A stretch of 64,000 nt of DNA. Origin: Aquimarina sp. AU58 (lineage in GTDB: Bacteria; Bacteroidota; Bacteroidia; Flavobacteriales; Flavobacteriaceae). The stretch spans positions 1,240,001 to 1,304,000 of the forward strand of contig NZ_OMPD01000014.1 of NCBI RefSeq assembly GCF_900312745.1, in the 5' to 3' direction. The notes beneath the pieces were generated by a model. It saw nothing but the letters and a program-made list of their open reading frames with translations. It did no database searches and had not been told where the DNA came from. This document shows, piece by piece, positions 1-10,900 of the stretch. Position numbers and translations under genes: made by a program. Each line of letters starts with the position of its first letter. Within the stretch, counting starts at the first letter, position 1.

Positions 1-1028
1 TTTATCCATAACACAGATTCACTTGTAATAATGGCTTGGTTTGAATTGGTAAGATCACGATACGTGCTAATAGTTCTGTTGGCATTAGTACTATTTTTTA
101 GGATGTAGATTCTGCCTTCACAAGTATTGGCATTTGGTAGTGTTATGCTGTGGGCTCCTGTAATGTGTATAGTATGATGATTCTCAGTTAATGTTAGATT
201 TCCAGTAGTGCTAATTATCGAAGTCGAAAAAGACCCTTCCAGTTGTAAAGTAGAGTTTGCAACATTAAATCCTGTGCTAGGATCATCATATCCAGTATCT
301 ACAGCAACTTCTTGCGGGTTTAAATTAATACCAAATCTTGTGGTTGCATCGGCAGTATTGTTGCTTCCTTGTACTCTAAAAAGCTCTCGATGAAATTGAC
401 CACGTCTATAATCGTATCGTTTAAATACAATAGGTTCACTACCATCATCACCAATAATGAATTCTAATTTCCCATCATTTGCAGGCCCTGCAGAACCTAT
501 TTCAAACAGGTCTGTTCCTCCCGTACTTCCTTTTAGTCTAAAACTTCCATTTGTTGTTGTAAAGAACATTGGTTTGTAAAAAGAAGCACCTGCGGCTGTA
601 AATTGTAATGCAGATGTAGTACCATCCCCGTTGATATTAACCAAAGGTTGATCATTATCTGTGTAATCAGGAAAAGCTTGTGTTAATCCTAAAGTTTGTC
701 TTCTTCCAAACTGTAATAAAGGTAAATTGTTAGATCGAATTTCCATTTTTACATCATCGATATGACCTAAAAAAGATGTGGCGGGTAAGCCCGTATTACC
801 ATCTACTAACCAATTATCATTAGTAGTTGCTACCCAATTTGTACCATCAAAAACAAAGATTTTGCTTTCTTCAAGGTTGTATAGAATTGATCCTGTAGCT
901 GCAGCGGTTACACCATTCATTTCTGCGTTTGTAGCAGCAGTTGGAAGACCCATAACAGAAAACTCATCGATCTGAGAAAAAATAACTCCAGGTAGAATGA
1001 GTAAAATAATAAGTAATGTTTTCTTCAT
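1..1028 (-). CDS. Secreted surface protein, partial (C-terminus beyond window edge)
   Basis: About 342 residues are visible and the frame stays open to base 1. The start MKKTLLIILLILPG leads a signal peptide ending near VIFSQ. Residues about 25-70 carry a module (MGLPTA, then AEMN, GSILYNLEE, FDGTNW) that is matched by the 220-residue protein at 7217-7879, so the two belong to one family of exported proteins. The remainder is Ser/Thr/Asn/Gly-rich beta-type sequence without catalytic motifs. Similar N-terminal modules occur in Bacteroidota tail-fibre-like or adhesin-like proteins. The specific function is unknown; a structural surface role is inferred from composition and neighbours. Confidence 0.75.
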   Translation of the reverse strand, partial: MKKTLLIILLILPGVIFSQIDEFSVMGLPTAATNAEMNGVTAAATGSILYNLEESKIFVFDGTNWVATTNDNWLVDGNTGLPATSFLGHIDDVKMEIRSNNLPLLQFGRRQTLGLTQAFPDYTDNDQPLVNINGDGTTSALQFTAAGASFYKPMFFTTTNGSFRLKGSTGGTDLFEIGSAGPANDGKLEFIIGDDGSEPIVFKRYDYRRGQFHRELFRVQGSNNTADATTRFGINLNPQEVAVDTGYDDPSTGFNVANSTLQLEGSFSTSIISTTGNLTLTENHHTIHITGAHSITLPNANTCEGRIYILKNSTNANRTISTYRDLTNSNQAIITSESVLWI

Positions 1029-1173
1029 TTAATACTAATTTTTTAATTAGTAACACCTCTAAAAATGACTTTATATAACCTTGAAGTTAACTATTTATTA
1101 TTTTATGAGGTTCCTGAATTTACATTTTTTGAGAGTAAGACTTTTTTATTCGACAAAAATGATAGTGTATTAG

Positions 1174-1203
1174 TGATCTAGAAAATCATGATTTTCTAGA
1201 TCA
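1174..1203. terminator. Perfect 30-bp palindrome, probable terminator
   Basis: TGATCTAGAAAATCA followed directly by its exact reverse complement, with no unpaired loop in the duplex. It begins 5 bp past the stop of the type B cargo gene on the minus strand. There is no immediate T-run, so it could instead be a protein-binding palindrome or an mRNA 3'-end stabiliser. Confidence 0.45.
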
Positions 1204-1208
1204 TTATT

Positions 1209-2354
1209 CTAAACATTGATGTAAAGATATCCAGAACGATCTTTCTGACCTTCAATTTTCAGGATATAATAATAGGTACCTACAGGTAATTGTTCATCCT
1301 GGGCAATTGTAGCTCTACCTTCCGAGTAACCACCCCATGAGTTGTCATATCCTTTTTTACGATACACTTCAACTCCCCATCTGTTATAAATTATTACTTC
1401 ATTGTTTGAAAATTGCTCAATCCCCTGAATGATAAAAGTATCATTAACTCCATCACCATTAGGAGAAACTGCTGTAAATATTTCCAGATCACCGTCTAAT
1501 ATGATATCAGAAGAACCAAACGTAAGAACAACATAGTTATCAGGGATCATTAATTCTGAAGTGATTTCTCCACTATTTAAATCTCCAGAGGCAGCAAAGT
1601 TTCCTAAACTTACCCACTGTTGTAAATTTCTATCCCATCCTACAACTCTAAGATCTTCTAACTCATCAACAAGAGTAGGTATATTACTATTGTCATCCCA
1701 GGTAAGAGTTACCCTGGTTTCTACATCTCCGTCAAGATCCCAAAATTCAAAAGAGCTAACACCAAATAATACATTACTGAAATTATCGGTATTAAAGCTG
1801 GTAGAGAAAAAATTAGGAGAGTTTGGATTTTCAAAGAAATACGCACCTCGTGCTGTATTTACCGCTGCCTGATTTTCGATACGCATAGGACGTAATCTAA
1901 AATCATCTCCAATAGGGAAAGAAAAATCTAATACTCCGGTAATAGAAGAATATCCATCTACATATCGATCATCATTTTCACCTAAATAAGGAGCATCATT
2001 TATATAATCTAAAGAAACATTACGTCTATCTCTGGGAGTTTGTACCCTTCCGTTTATAAATTCCTGAAAGTTTGTTACACCAACAGCAACATCCAATAGC
2101 AGATCATCTACAACATCAATTTCCATATTATGAAAAATAGGACGGTTGTCACCAGATACATTAAGACTACCTGAAGGATTGTAAAATCCTGCAAGACCTA
2201 AATTTTGGTCAAACGTACCATCGTTAATTAAATCAGTGTGGAAACCAACTTCACCTTGATCGTGAATTTGAATATTCCCGTAGTTATGAAAAGCTTGTTG
2301 AGCTATAGTAACTTGGGCCAGAAGGCATACGACAATAAAAAATATTCTATCCAT
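1209..2354 (-). CDS. T9SS type B cargo protein (gliding motility-associated C-terminal domain)
   Basis: 381 residues with a signal peptide (FFIVVCLLAQVTIAQQ) and a beta-rich middle. The C-terminus from about residue 293 is the CHU_C / gliding motility-associated sorting domain: AVSPNGDGVNDTFIIQGI, then VIIYNRWGVEVYRKKGYDNSWGG and LPVGTYYYIL, ending in YLYINV. By family knowledge this domain directs export through the type IX secretion system and surface display. The body has no recognisable enzyme domain. It lies downstream of the Calx-beta giant gene but 518 bp away, so it probably has its own promoter. Confidence 0.88.
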   Translation of the reverse strand: MDRIFFIVVCLLAQVTIAQQAFHNYGNIQIHDQGEVGFHTDLINDGTFDQNLGLAGFYNPSGSLNVSGDNRPIFHNMEIDVVDDLLLDVAVGVTNFQEFINGRVQTPRDRRNVSLDYINDAPYLGENDDRYVDGYSSITGVLDFSFPIGDDFRLRPMRIENQAAVNTARGAYFFENPNSPNFFSTSFNTDNFSNVLFGVSSFEFWDLDGDVETRVTLTWDDNSNIPTLVDELEDLRVVGWDRNLQQWVSLGNFAASGDLNSGEITSELMIPDNYVVLTFGSSDIILDGDLEIFTAVSPNGDGVNDTFIIQGIEQFSNNEVIIYNRWGVEVYRKKGYDNSWGGYSEGRATIAQDEQLPVGTYYYILKIEGQKDRSGYLYINV

Positions 2355-2872
2355 AGTTATATTGGGGTAATACTGTTTTACGGTTTAACAGTAAATATGT
2401 TATGGCAAATATATTCTTTTTCAGCAAATTACACTACTTTTTCACGATAAAATGCAATTATTTATCGGTGAAATGCATTTTTGGTTCGATTAAAGGTATG
2501 GTTTTGTTGAAAAGTTACATATTCCTAAAAAAATAAACATTTTGACAAAACAAACATAAGAAAATAAATTGACGTAGAAATTTTGCTGAATTAATACGAA
2601 TACCATTAATACGATTTGAATTATATGGTATTTGTTATAATTTTTTGATGTTTTGCTTTGAGGTTGATAATGAATTTGATTTTTTTCTTTGGGGTATTTA
2701 AGTGGTAATTTTAAAAATCAGTATATAATCATTAAAAAGGCAATGGGGTGTTTTTTTCATAAAGATTTGACAAATATGTGTTTAACAATCATTAGGATTA
2801 TGTATTAAGATAAATCAAATACGGGGTAATAAATACATTTAACCTAATTTTAAATATTTTTTTATAAAATTG
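2355..2872. other. Intergenic region upstream of the type B cargo gene
   Basis: 518 bp of very AT-rich sequence with no credible ORF. On the minus strand a TATATTTG -7-type box lies at 2406-2413, about 50 bp before the cargo ATG, but no TTG sits at the usual 17-23 bp spacing. No terminator hairpin was recognised for the upstream gene ending at 2873. Confidence 0.4.
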
Positions 2873-5800
2873 CTAATTTGGATTTACTCTATATGTAATT
2901 CTTCTATTAGTTATCACAGTTTTGGCTCCTATAGGGAAGGTGTTAGAAAACTCGGATGTGCTATTTGATAATGTTGCAGTTGCGGTTATCAATGTTCCTA
3001 CGGGATAAGGTGAGGCTAATATAATTTCAAAGGAGAAACGATTTGTGGTATCTGCATTTCCATCGGGATCCGAGTATGATGAAGTCCCAGAAGCCTGATC
3101 CGAACCACTTCCTTCTACTGCAGAACCAAGATATACTTGTCCCTCACCATAATCTTGGGCTAATCCCAATTGATTATCACCAGTACTAGCCGTTCCTTGA
3201 GAGATATCTGTAACAAAAAATTCTAATGTAGCACCAGGCCTGCTCCAACCACTTACTCTTAATCTATTTCCTGTAATTACGATAGATTCAAATATAGGAA
3301 AATTAAGACTTCCATTAGGCCCTGTATCACTATCGTTAGTATCATTTATAGTTACACCATCACCTACAGGATTACCAGTAGTTGCTTGATCTATGTCAAT
3401 ACCCAGAGCAGGGCTAGACGTACCATTATTGTATATAGAGTTTTGAGAAATTAAATTTCCCGAAGTATTACCTCCTGTTATTACAATACCTGCGCCTCCA
3501 TTATTGGCAATAATATTTGAAATTATTGAGGAATTATTTCCTTCTAATCGTATTCCTGCGTTTTCTATACTTCCAGAGCATGAGCCTCCATGCTGTCCAG
3601 AATTTTGAATAGTATTTTCTGTAATAGATATATTTCCTGAGATTCCAGCACCGTCAATTCCCATTGCTGCAGAATTTTCTATCAAATTTTGTTGTATTGT
3701 AACACCACTTCCTGATTGAATTGTAATATTGTCATTACATGCAGCAAGACCATTAGAAGCAATTTGATTGTCTTCGATAGTAGTTGATGTTCCTCCATTA
3801 ATTAAGATTCCGGCATCAGTATTTGATGCAATATAATTACCTGAAATAGTTGAAGTCCCGCCTGTTATTTCAATTCCATAATTTATGTTTCCAGACGATA
3901 TACCATCTCCATTTACTCCAATAAGGTTTCCGTCTATAGTAGAAGAACCTGATTCTAATATAATACCAGAATTATTTCCTGCATAAATTGAAATACCTCT
4001 TATAACGGTATTGTTTCCTTGTATATGAAGAACATCTCCATTGTTTCTATGTATCTGAACCTCAGGTAGATCATAATTAGGTAATGTATTTCCTGATACT
4101 CCTACGGTACTTCCTCCGCTTCCAATAGTACCGGTATTTGTATTAGAATATGCAGTTTGTGTTCTGGCGTCTATGTGTGTATTGGCATCTGTAATAGTCG
4201 AAAGGTTACTACCATTACCAATAGTAATGTCGAAATATCCATTAACGAAATTTATATCCGCAGCTCTACCTAATGCATCACCAGTTGGAGGAATCATAAA
4301 AACAGATGTATCTTCTCCTGCTGCAGGATTAAAAATACTATTAGTCTCAATATCCAATCCTGTTTCATCTAAATTGTTAGAATTTACAATAAACTGTTCC
4401 AATGACCCTTGGCCATCCTCGTTGGTGTTTACTATCGTATTAAAATTAAAACCAAAATCCATACCAACAACTCCTTCGCTAAGTATGGTTATTGAGGATA
4501 TACTTTGTGCACCAATTAAAGTACCGGCTGCAACATCTTGTTGAGATGGGGCTGCACCTCCTATTTCTGTAGTAACATCTGTAAAGACAGTTGCAGCATA
4601 ATTTCTTCTGTATGTTTGGACAGGATAGCATGTTGTACAAGCAGCTCCACCACCTCTGGTAGATCTAACAGTACTGTTAACCACTCTCACACTATACGTA
4701 CCATTTTGCATACCTCCAATAGAATATTGCCCATTGGTATCAGTAGTAGTAGATTCAACAAATGTTCCGGTGTTATCATAAAGCTCTACAGTAGCTCCAA
4801 CTATTGGCGCTCCTGATGAAGTTGCCAGGTTTCTGCCATTTCCACCGCCATAATTTATATCTTCAAAAACATTACCAATAATAAGGTTACTAGGAACTTT
4901 AAGTAATACTGCATTAGAGATCACAAAATCCTGACCCACACCTACATTTGTAGTTACTGTAGATTCACCAGGACCTATAAAAGCAGAAATATCATAGGTG
5001 TCTAAGTCTAGACCTAGAGTAGTTCTATTAACAACAGGACCAACAGTGTTGTCATATACTGTAGAGTTAAATGGATTTCCTCCTGTTTGCCCTCCATCTC
5101 CCGATAATGTAAATGTACCCGAACCTGTAGTTACGGTGAGAGATTCATTATTTGCTAATCCCTGATCACCTTCCCAAGAAAGTATAGTAGTTTTAGAACC
5201 AGAAGCTCCTATGGCAAAAAAACCAGTTAGATTATAACTATTACTATTATTTTGCTGGCCATCAAAACCATTATATAGATTAATACTTACAGCAGGTAGG
5301 GCAGGAGCAGTATAAAATATCATTAAACTCCAGCCTCCTAGTACCACTGTGCTAGAACAATATGGCTCTCCATTATCAATGGTAAGGTTAGAAAAATCAA
5401 ATGTATTTGTAGAAAGGTTAGGTATACCTTGTATTAGCGTGGTAACATCACTCGTCATTCCATATAAACTTGCACCTCCAAAAGTAGAACTTCTGATAAT
5501 ACTTGCGTTTACAGTTTGTCCTTCAAAAGTTATCGATTCATCTGGCGAAGCCGAAGAATGTGCCCAGAAAAGATAGGCTTTTTCGATAGTAGCGCCAACA
5601 GGTATAGTAGTAGTTAATGTTGTTCCGGTGGTAGCACCAATAATACTACATTCATTAACAGTACTGTTTCTAAACGAATCTCCAGTAACGGCATAATCAT
5701 AATACCCATTAAATTCATCAAAAAGTGTTAAGGGTACATTTGCCTGTATAGGAGTATCACCAGGATCATCAATAATTGTTGCTATTGCATTATCTAAAGT

Positions 5801-7201
5801 AACAGAGGGATCACTGGGATTAGACAAAATCAAGTTAAATGTTTCGTTAACTTCGATATACGTATTATCTACAATGGTAACAACCACATTAATAATTTCT
5901 CCAGTAGTACCCGAAAAATTGAGAGTAGAGGAAGTAGTGATATAATCTAATCCAGCAATTGCAGTATTATCTGTTGTCGTATAATCTACAGAAAAAGGGC
6001 CTGTATTTGATCCAATTTGGGTAACTTGAAAAGTTGCTGTTCCTGCATTTTCATTAACAGAAATATCAGCAATGCTAATCCCTGTATCATTATCTTGAAT
6101 AGTAATTTCACCTTGTGGATCCCCGATGGTAACTAATGGACTACTGGCAGCTCCTAAGTTTACAAAAAAGTTATGATCTGTTTCTAGATCAGAATCATCA
6201 ACAATAGGAATAGTGATTTGTTGTGTTTCGTTAATATTTCCTGCAAAATTAATAGGAGAAGCAGTAGCTCCAACAGTTGTATAATCGGCAGGATTAGTTG
6301 CAGAACCATTTGCAAGAGTATAGGGTACAGAAAACCCTCCAGAGACATTAGCTCCAGATAATGTTAGAGTAAGGGTAGCAGTCCCATCTCCTTCGTTTAC
6401 TGTTATATCATTTATTGTAATAGATGCATTATCATTATCATTAATAGTAATTTCTCCTTGACCATCTGTAATGTTTATTGAAGGATCGCTAATATTAACA
6501 AGGTTTACAAAAAATGATTCTGTAGCTTCTGCAAAATTATCATCAATAATAGAGATAGGTATAGTTAAGGTTTGTGTTTCCGGACTAGTCCCCGAGAATG
6601 TAATTGTGGGAGCAGGGGAACCAGTTGCTGTATAATCGCCTGGAGTGATTGCTGAATTATTTGCTGTAGTATAGTCTACAGTAAAACTTCCTGAAGTGTT
6701 CGCTCCGGTATGGTTAACACTAAGATCTGCTGTTCCTGCGTTTTCATTAACAGAAATATCAGTAATGCTTAGCTCTGCCGGGGGTGGAACGACATCAAAT
6801 GTAATAGTAGTATTTGCTCCAAAATTCCCAGGGAAATTCTGTAATATTTCGACTCCATCAACATATACTCTTACATACGAAGGTCCTCCTCCATAATTTT
6901 CCCATCCGTCACCAAAAGCGTCTGTTATAAACAAACTATATCCAGTGGCGTAAGGGACATTAAAGCTTGCTGGGCTTGCAATATTGTCAAAGGTGTTATC
7001 AGCAAAGGTTACAGCACCACATGTTGGATCACAAATAGTACCAAGAGGTGTAGTTGCTGGGTTTCTAAATGTAATTACATTTTCTTCAGAGAAATTATTC
7101 CAATCCACTTCAATAAGAACAGTTGCCTGGGCAATAGCATCTATGCTAGTCATAAAAACTAGCATTGATATGATAAGTGAAAATTGTTTAAAATAACTCA
7201 T
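2873..7201 (-). CDS. Giant secreted Calx-beta / beta-helix surface protein
   Basis: 1442 residues with a signal peptide (LIISMLVFMTSIDAIAQA). Residues about 25-135 form a beta domain containing TDAFGDGWENYGGG. Residues about 140-490 hold three Calx-beta repeats, each with an ISVNEN/ITVNEG start and a DND or DDP end. Residues about 500-760 resemble a DUF3344-type domain (LFWAHSSASPDE). About 765-870 is a CarboxypepD/SdrD-B-like domain with TDTNGQYSIGGM, and about 1040-1270 is a right-handed beta-helix with NosD-like repeats. The C-terminus ends in TNRRITYRVNPN with no recognisable type A or type B T9SS sorting domain. It starts 15 bp after the 220-residue gene, so it is probably cotranscribed with it. 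An adhesive or matrix role is inferred. Confidence 0.85.
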   Translation of the reverse strand: MSYFKQFSLIISMLVFMTSIDAIAQATVLIEVDWNNFSEENVITFRNPATTPLGTICDPTCGAVTFADNTFDNIASPASFNVPYATGYSLFITDAFGDGWENYGGGPSYVRVYVDGVEILQNFPGNFGANTTITFDVVPPPAELSITDISVNENAGTADLSVNHTGANTSGSFTVDYTTANNSAITPGDYTATGSPAPTITFSGTSPETQTLTIPISIIDDNFAEATESFFVNLVNISDPSINITDGQGEITINDNDNASITINDITVNEGDGTATLTLTLSGANVSGGFSVPYTLANGSATNPADYTTVGATASPINFAGNINETQQITIPIVDDSDLETDHNFFVNLGAASSPLVTIGDPQGEITIQDNDTGISIADISVNENAGTATFQVTQIGSNTGPFSVDYTTTDNTAIAGLDYITTSSTLNFSGTTGEIINVVVTIVDNTYIEVNETFNLILSNPSDPSVTLDNAIATIIDDPGDTPIQANVPLTLFDEFNGYYDYAVTGDSFRNSTVNECSIIGATTGTTLTTTIPVGATIEKAYLFWAHSSASPDESITFEGQTVNASIIRSSTFGGASLYGMTSDVTTLIQGIPNLSTNTFDFSNLTIDNGEPYCSSTVVLGGWSLMIFYTAPALPAVSINLYNGFDGQQNNSNSYNLTGFFAIGASGSKTTILSWEGDQGLANNESLTVTTGSGTFTLSGDGGQTGGNPFNSTVYDNTVGPVVNRTTLGLDLDTYDISAFIGPGESTVTTNVGVGQDFVISNAVLLKVPSNLIIGNVFEDINYGGGNGRNLATSSGAPIVGATVELYDNTGTFVESTTTDTNGQYSIGGMQNGTYSVRVVNSTVRSTRGGGAACTTCYPVQTYRRNYAATVFTDVTTEIGGAAPSQQDVAAGTLIGAQSISSITILSEGVVGMDFGFNFNTIVNTNEDGQGSLEQFIVNSNNLDETGLDIETNSIFNPAAGEDTSVFMIPPTGDALGRAADINFVNGYFDITIGNGSNLSTITDANTHIDARTQTAYSNTNTGTIGSGGSTVGVSGNTLPNYDLPEVQIHRNNGDVLHIQGNNTVIRGISIYAGNNSGIILESGSSTIDGNLIGVNGDGISSGNINYGIEITGGTSTISGNYIASNTDAGILINGGTSTTIEDNQIASNGLAACNDNITIQSGSGVTIQQNLIENSAAMGIDGAGISGNISITENTIQNSGQHGGSCSGSIENAGIRLEGNNSSIISNIIANNGGAGIVITGGNTSGNLISQNSIYNNGTSSPALGIDIDQATTGNPVGDGVTINDTNDSDTGPNGSLNFPIFESIVITGNRLRVSGWSRPGATLEFFVTDISQGTASTGDNQLGLAQDYGEGQVYLGSAVEGSGSDQASGTSSYSDPDGNADTTNRFSFEIILASPYPVGTLITATATLSNSTSEFSNTFPIGAKTVITNRRITYRVNPN

Positions 7202-7216
7202 CTGTTTTTTTTAAGA

Positions 7217-7879
7217 TTATTTAACAACAAATACTACATTAATTAATGCGTTAAAATCTGCAGGAGTATTAACAATACTATAGCTCATGTTTCCATTACC
7301 ATCTATCGATATTGTTGTCGGATTTCCGAAAACACTCTGATCAGCAAAGGTTACATAGTAATATAATTCATTTCTTGCGTATGTTGGAATAGTAGGGGCG
7401 TTGGCAGCATCACTTGATGCTACAGGCGATCCGAACTGGTTAATGTATTCTTGATAAAGGTCAATAGGTGGTTTGACACCTACCGAAGAAGCATCCACAG
7501 CAATAGATGGTGGATAAAAAATCCTTGCTGCTTTAGAAGTAATAGGGGCAATGGCTTGTATTACTCCCTGAACTGTTGTTTCGTTGGTAATAGTTGCCGA
7601 CCCGCTTTCATCAACATCAATAGGAGTTGCCAGATTTACTTCAGAATCTAATTGATCATCAGTACTTCTTTGCCATCCTGTATTAGTAAATCGATAAATT
7701 TCCTGATCATCTAAATTAAAAACTACAGAACCGATACTAGGGCCAATAATTGCATTTATTTCAGCTAAATCAGTAGCGGTAGGTAATCCCATTAATGCAC
7801 TAGCATCACCTGTACCAATCTGTGCAAACATGCCAGTAGACAATATAAATGACAAAGCTATTAGGAGTGTTTTTTTCAT
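7217..7879 (-). CDS. Secreted surface protein sharing a module with the partial gene at the left edge
   Basis: 220 residues, signal peptide MKKTLLIALSFILSTGMFAQ. The N-terminal module MGLPTATDLAEIN, GSVVFNLDDQEIYRF, TGW matches the partial protein at the left window edge. The central region mentions no catalytic motif, and the C-terminus is beta-rich, ending INVVFVVK. It sits between the collagen-like gene (82 bp upstream) and the Calx-beta giant (15 bp downstream), which suggests a three-gene surface operon. Function unknown; possibly an assembly partner of the collagen-like fibre. Confidence 0.8.
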   Translation of the reverse strand: MKKTLLIALSFILSTGMFAQIGTGDASALMGLPTATDLAEINAIIGPSIGSVVFNLDDQEIYRFTNTGWQRSTDDQLDSEVNLATPIDVDESGSATITNETTVQGVIQAIAPITSKAARIFYPPSIAVDASSVGVKPPIDLYQEYINQFGSPVASSDAANAPTIPTYARNELYYYVTFADQSVFGNPTTISIDGNGNMSYSIVNTPADFNALINVVFVVK

Positions 7880-7961
7880 TTTAAATAGTATTACGCTTTT
7901 TCTTACCTTAATTTTTTAGATATCTAATCTAGTTCCTTAAAAGATGAGTAAAGTAATTAAG

Positions 7962-10900
7962 TTAAAAATCAAGTACAGTAAACATGAACTCTAAATCTAT
8001 ATCATCTTTTTGATTAGTTCCATTATCGCTGTCTCCTATATTTACTCTAAATCCAGCTGTAGTTTGACTATAATATGTGATACCAGGATCATCATAGTTT
8101 GCTCCGGTATTACCAGGGCAGTCGCCTCCACAATCCACAATTGCTAACTGAATGATATAGTCATCGTCTGGCATTGGAGTTGTAAATGTTATTTGATAAT
8201 CACCTTCATTTATTCTAGAAACGGTTGCATTTAATATTTTAGCAGCGGTACCATTACCAGCAACTTTCCCCATCGCTTTTACTGGGCTGATAAAGAATGC
8301 ACCACCATCGGTTCCAACCGTAATTTGATTGTTTGTATTCGTACTTACTACATTAGCCGTTTGTACATCGGCAGTAGGAGTATTTTCGTTAGTATAAGTT
8401 ATAACTCCTGTTCCCGTATTCTGAGTCAAATTGGTTACAATATTTGTTGCTGGATCTCCAGTAGGTCCTTGTGCTCCGGTTGCTCCAGTTGCACCTGTCG
8501 GTCCTTGTGCACCAGTTACACCTGTTGGTCCTTGTGCACCAATTGCTCCAGTGGCACCTGTTGGTCCTTGTACTCCCGTAGGTCCAGTATTACCTGTTGT
8601 TCCTTGCGCTCCGGTTGCACCAGTAGGTCCTTGTGCTCCGGTTGCACCAGTTGTTCCTTGCGCTCCAGTGGCACCAGTAGGTCCTTGTGCACCGGTTGCT
8701 CCTTGCGCTCCAGTTGCACCAGTTGTTCCTTGTGCTCCGGTTGCTCCAGTAGGTCCTTGTGCTCCAGTTGCACCAGTTGTTCCTTGTGCTCCAGTTGCAC
8801 CAGTAGGTCCTTGCGCTCCAGTTGCACCAGTTGTTCCTTGTGCTCCAGTTGCACCAGTTGTTCCTTGTGCTCCGGTTGCACCAGTTGTTCCTTGTGCTCC
8901 AGTAGGTCCTTGTGCTCCAGTTGCACCAGTTGTTCCTTGTGCTCCAGTTGTTCCTTGTGCTCCGGTTGCTCCAGTTGTTCCTTGTGCTCCAGTTGTTCCT
9001 TGCGCTCCAGTGGCACCAGTAGGTCCTTGTGCACCGGTTGCTCCTTGCGCTCCAGTTGCACCAGTTGTTCCTTGTGCTCCGGTTGCTCCAGTTGTTCCTT
9101 GCGCTCCAGTTGCACCAGTAGGTCCTTGCGCTCCAGTGGCACCAGTTGTTCCTTGTGCTCCGGTTGCTCCAGTAGGTCCTTGTGCACCGGTTGCACCAGT
9201 TGTTCCTTGTGCACCGGTTGCACCTTGCGCTCCGGTTGCACCAGTTGTTCCTTGTGCTCCAGTTGCACCAGTTGTTCCTTGTGCTCCAGTTGCACCAGTA
9301 GGTCCTTGTGCTCCAGTTGCACCAGTTGTTCCTTGTGCTCCAGTTGCACCAGTTGTTCCTTGTGCTCCAGTTGCACCTTGCGCTCCGGTTGCACCAGTTG
9401 TTCCTTGTGCACCGGTTGCTCCAGTTGTTCCTTGTGCACCGGTTGCTCCTTGTGCTCCAGTTGCACCAGTTGTTCCTTGTGCTCCGGTTGCTCCTTGTGC
9501 TCCAGTATTACCTGTTGTTCCTTGTGCTCCAGTTGCACCAGTAGGTCCTTGTGCACCGGTTGCTCCAGTTGTTCCTTGCGCACCAGTGGCACCAGTAGGT
9601 CCTTGTGCTCCGGTTGCTCCTTGTGCTCCAGTTGCACCAGTTGTTCCTTGTGCTCCGGTTGCACCAGTTGTTCCTTGCGCTCCGGTTGCTCCTTGCGCTC
9701 CAGTAGTTCCTTGCGGTCCTTGTGCTCCAGTAGCACCAGTTGTTCCTTGCGCTCCGGTTGCTCCAGTTGCTCCTTGCGCTCCGGTTGCTCCAGTTGTTCC
9801 TTGCGCTCCGGTTGCTCCAGTTGTTCCTTGTGCTCCAGTAGCACCAGTTGTTCCTTGCGCTCCAGTTGCACCAGTTGTTCCTTGCGCTCCAGTGGCACCA
9901 GTAGGTCCTTGTGCACCGGTTGCTCCTTGCGCTCCGGTTGCTCCAGTTGTTCCTTGTGCTCCAGTTGCACCAGTTGTTCCTTGCGCACCAGTTGCTCCAG
10001 TTGTTCCTTGCGCTCCAGTTGCACCAGTAGGTCCTTGTGCACCGGTTGCTCCAGTTGTTCCTTGCGCACCAGTGGCACCAGTTGTTCCTTGTGCACCAGT
10101 AGGTCCTTGTGCACCGGTTGCTCCAGTTGTTCCTTGTGCTCCGGTTGCTCCTTGCGCACCAGTTGTTCCTTGTGCTCCAGTTGCACCAGTAGGTCCTTGT
10201 GCACCGGTTGCTCCTTGTGCTCCAGTAGGTCCTTGTGCACCAGTTGTTCCTTGCGCACCGGTTGCTCCAGTTGTTCCTTGTGGCCCTTGTGCACCGGTTG
10301 CTCCTTGCGCTCCGGTTGCTCCAGTTGTTCCTTGCGCTCCAGTTGCACCAGTTGTTCCTTGCGCTCCAGTGGCACCAGTAGGTCCTTGTGCACCGGTTGC
10401 TCCTTGCGCTCCGGTTGCTCCAGTTGTTCCTTGTGCTCCAGTGGCACCAGTTGTTCCTTGCGCTCCAGTGGCACCAGTAGGTCCTTGTGCACCGGTTGCT
10501 CCTTGCGCTCCGGTTGCTCCAGTTGCTCCTTGTGCTCCAGTTGCACCAGTTGTTCCTTGTGGCCCTTGTGCACCGGTTGCTCCTTGTGCTCCAGTTGCAC
10601 CAGTTGTTCCTTGTGCTCCGGTTGCACCAGTTGTTCCTTGTGCTCCAGTTGCTCCTTGTGCTCCAGTTGCACCAGTTGTTCCTTGCGCTCCGGTTGCTCC
10701 AGTAGGTCCTTGTGCTCCGGTTGCACCAGTTGTTCCTTGCGCTCCAGTGGCACCAGTTGTTCCTTGTGCACCGGTTGCTCCTTGCGCACCAGTTGTTCCT
10801 TGTGCTCCAGTTGCACCAGTAGGTCCTTGTGCACCAGTTGTTCCTTGCGCACCGGTTGCTCCAGTAGGTCCTTGTGCTCCAGTTGCACCAGTTGTTCCTT

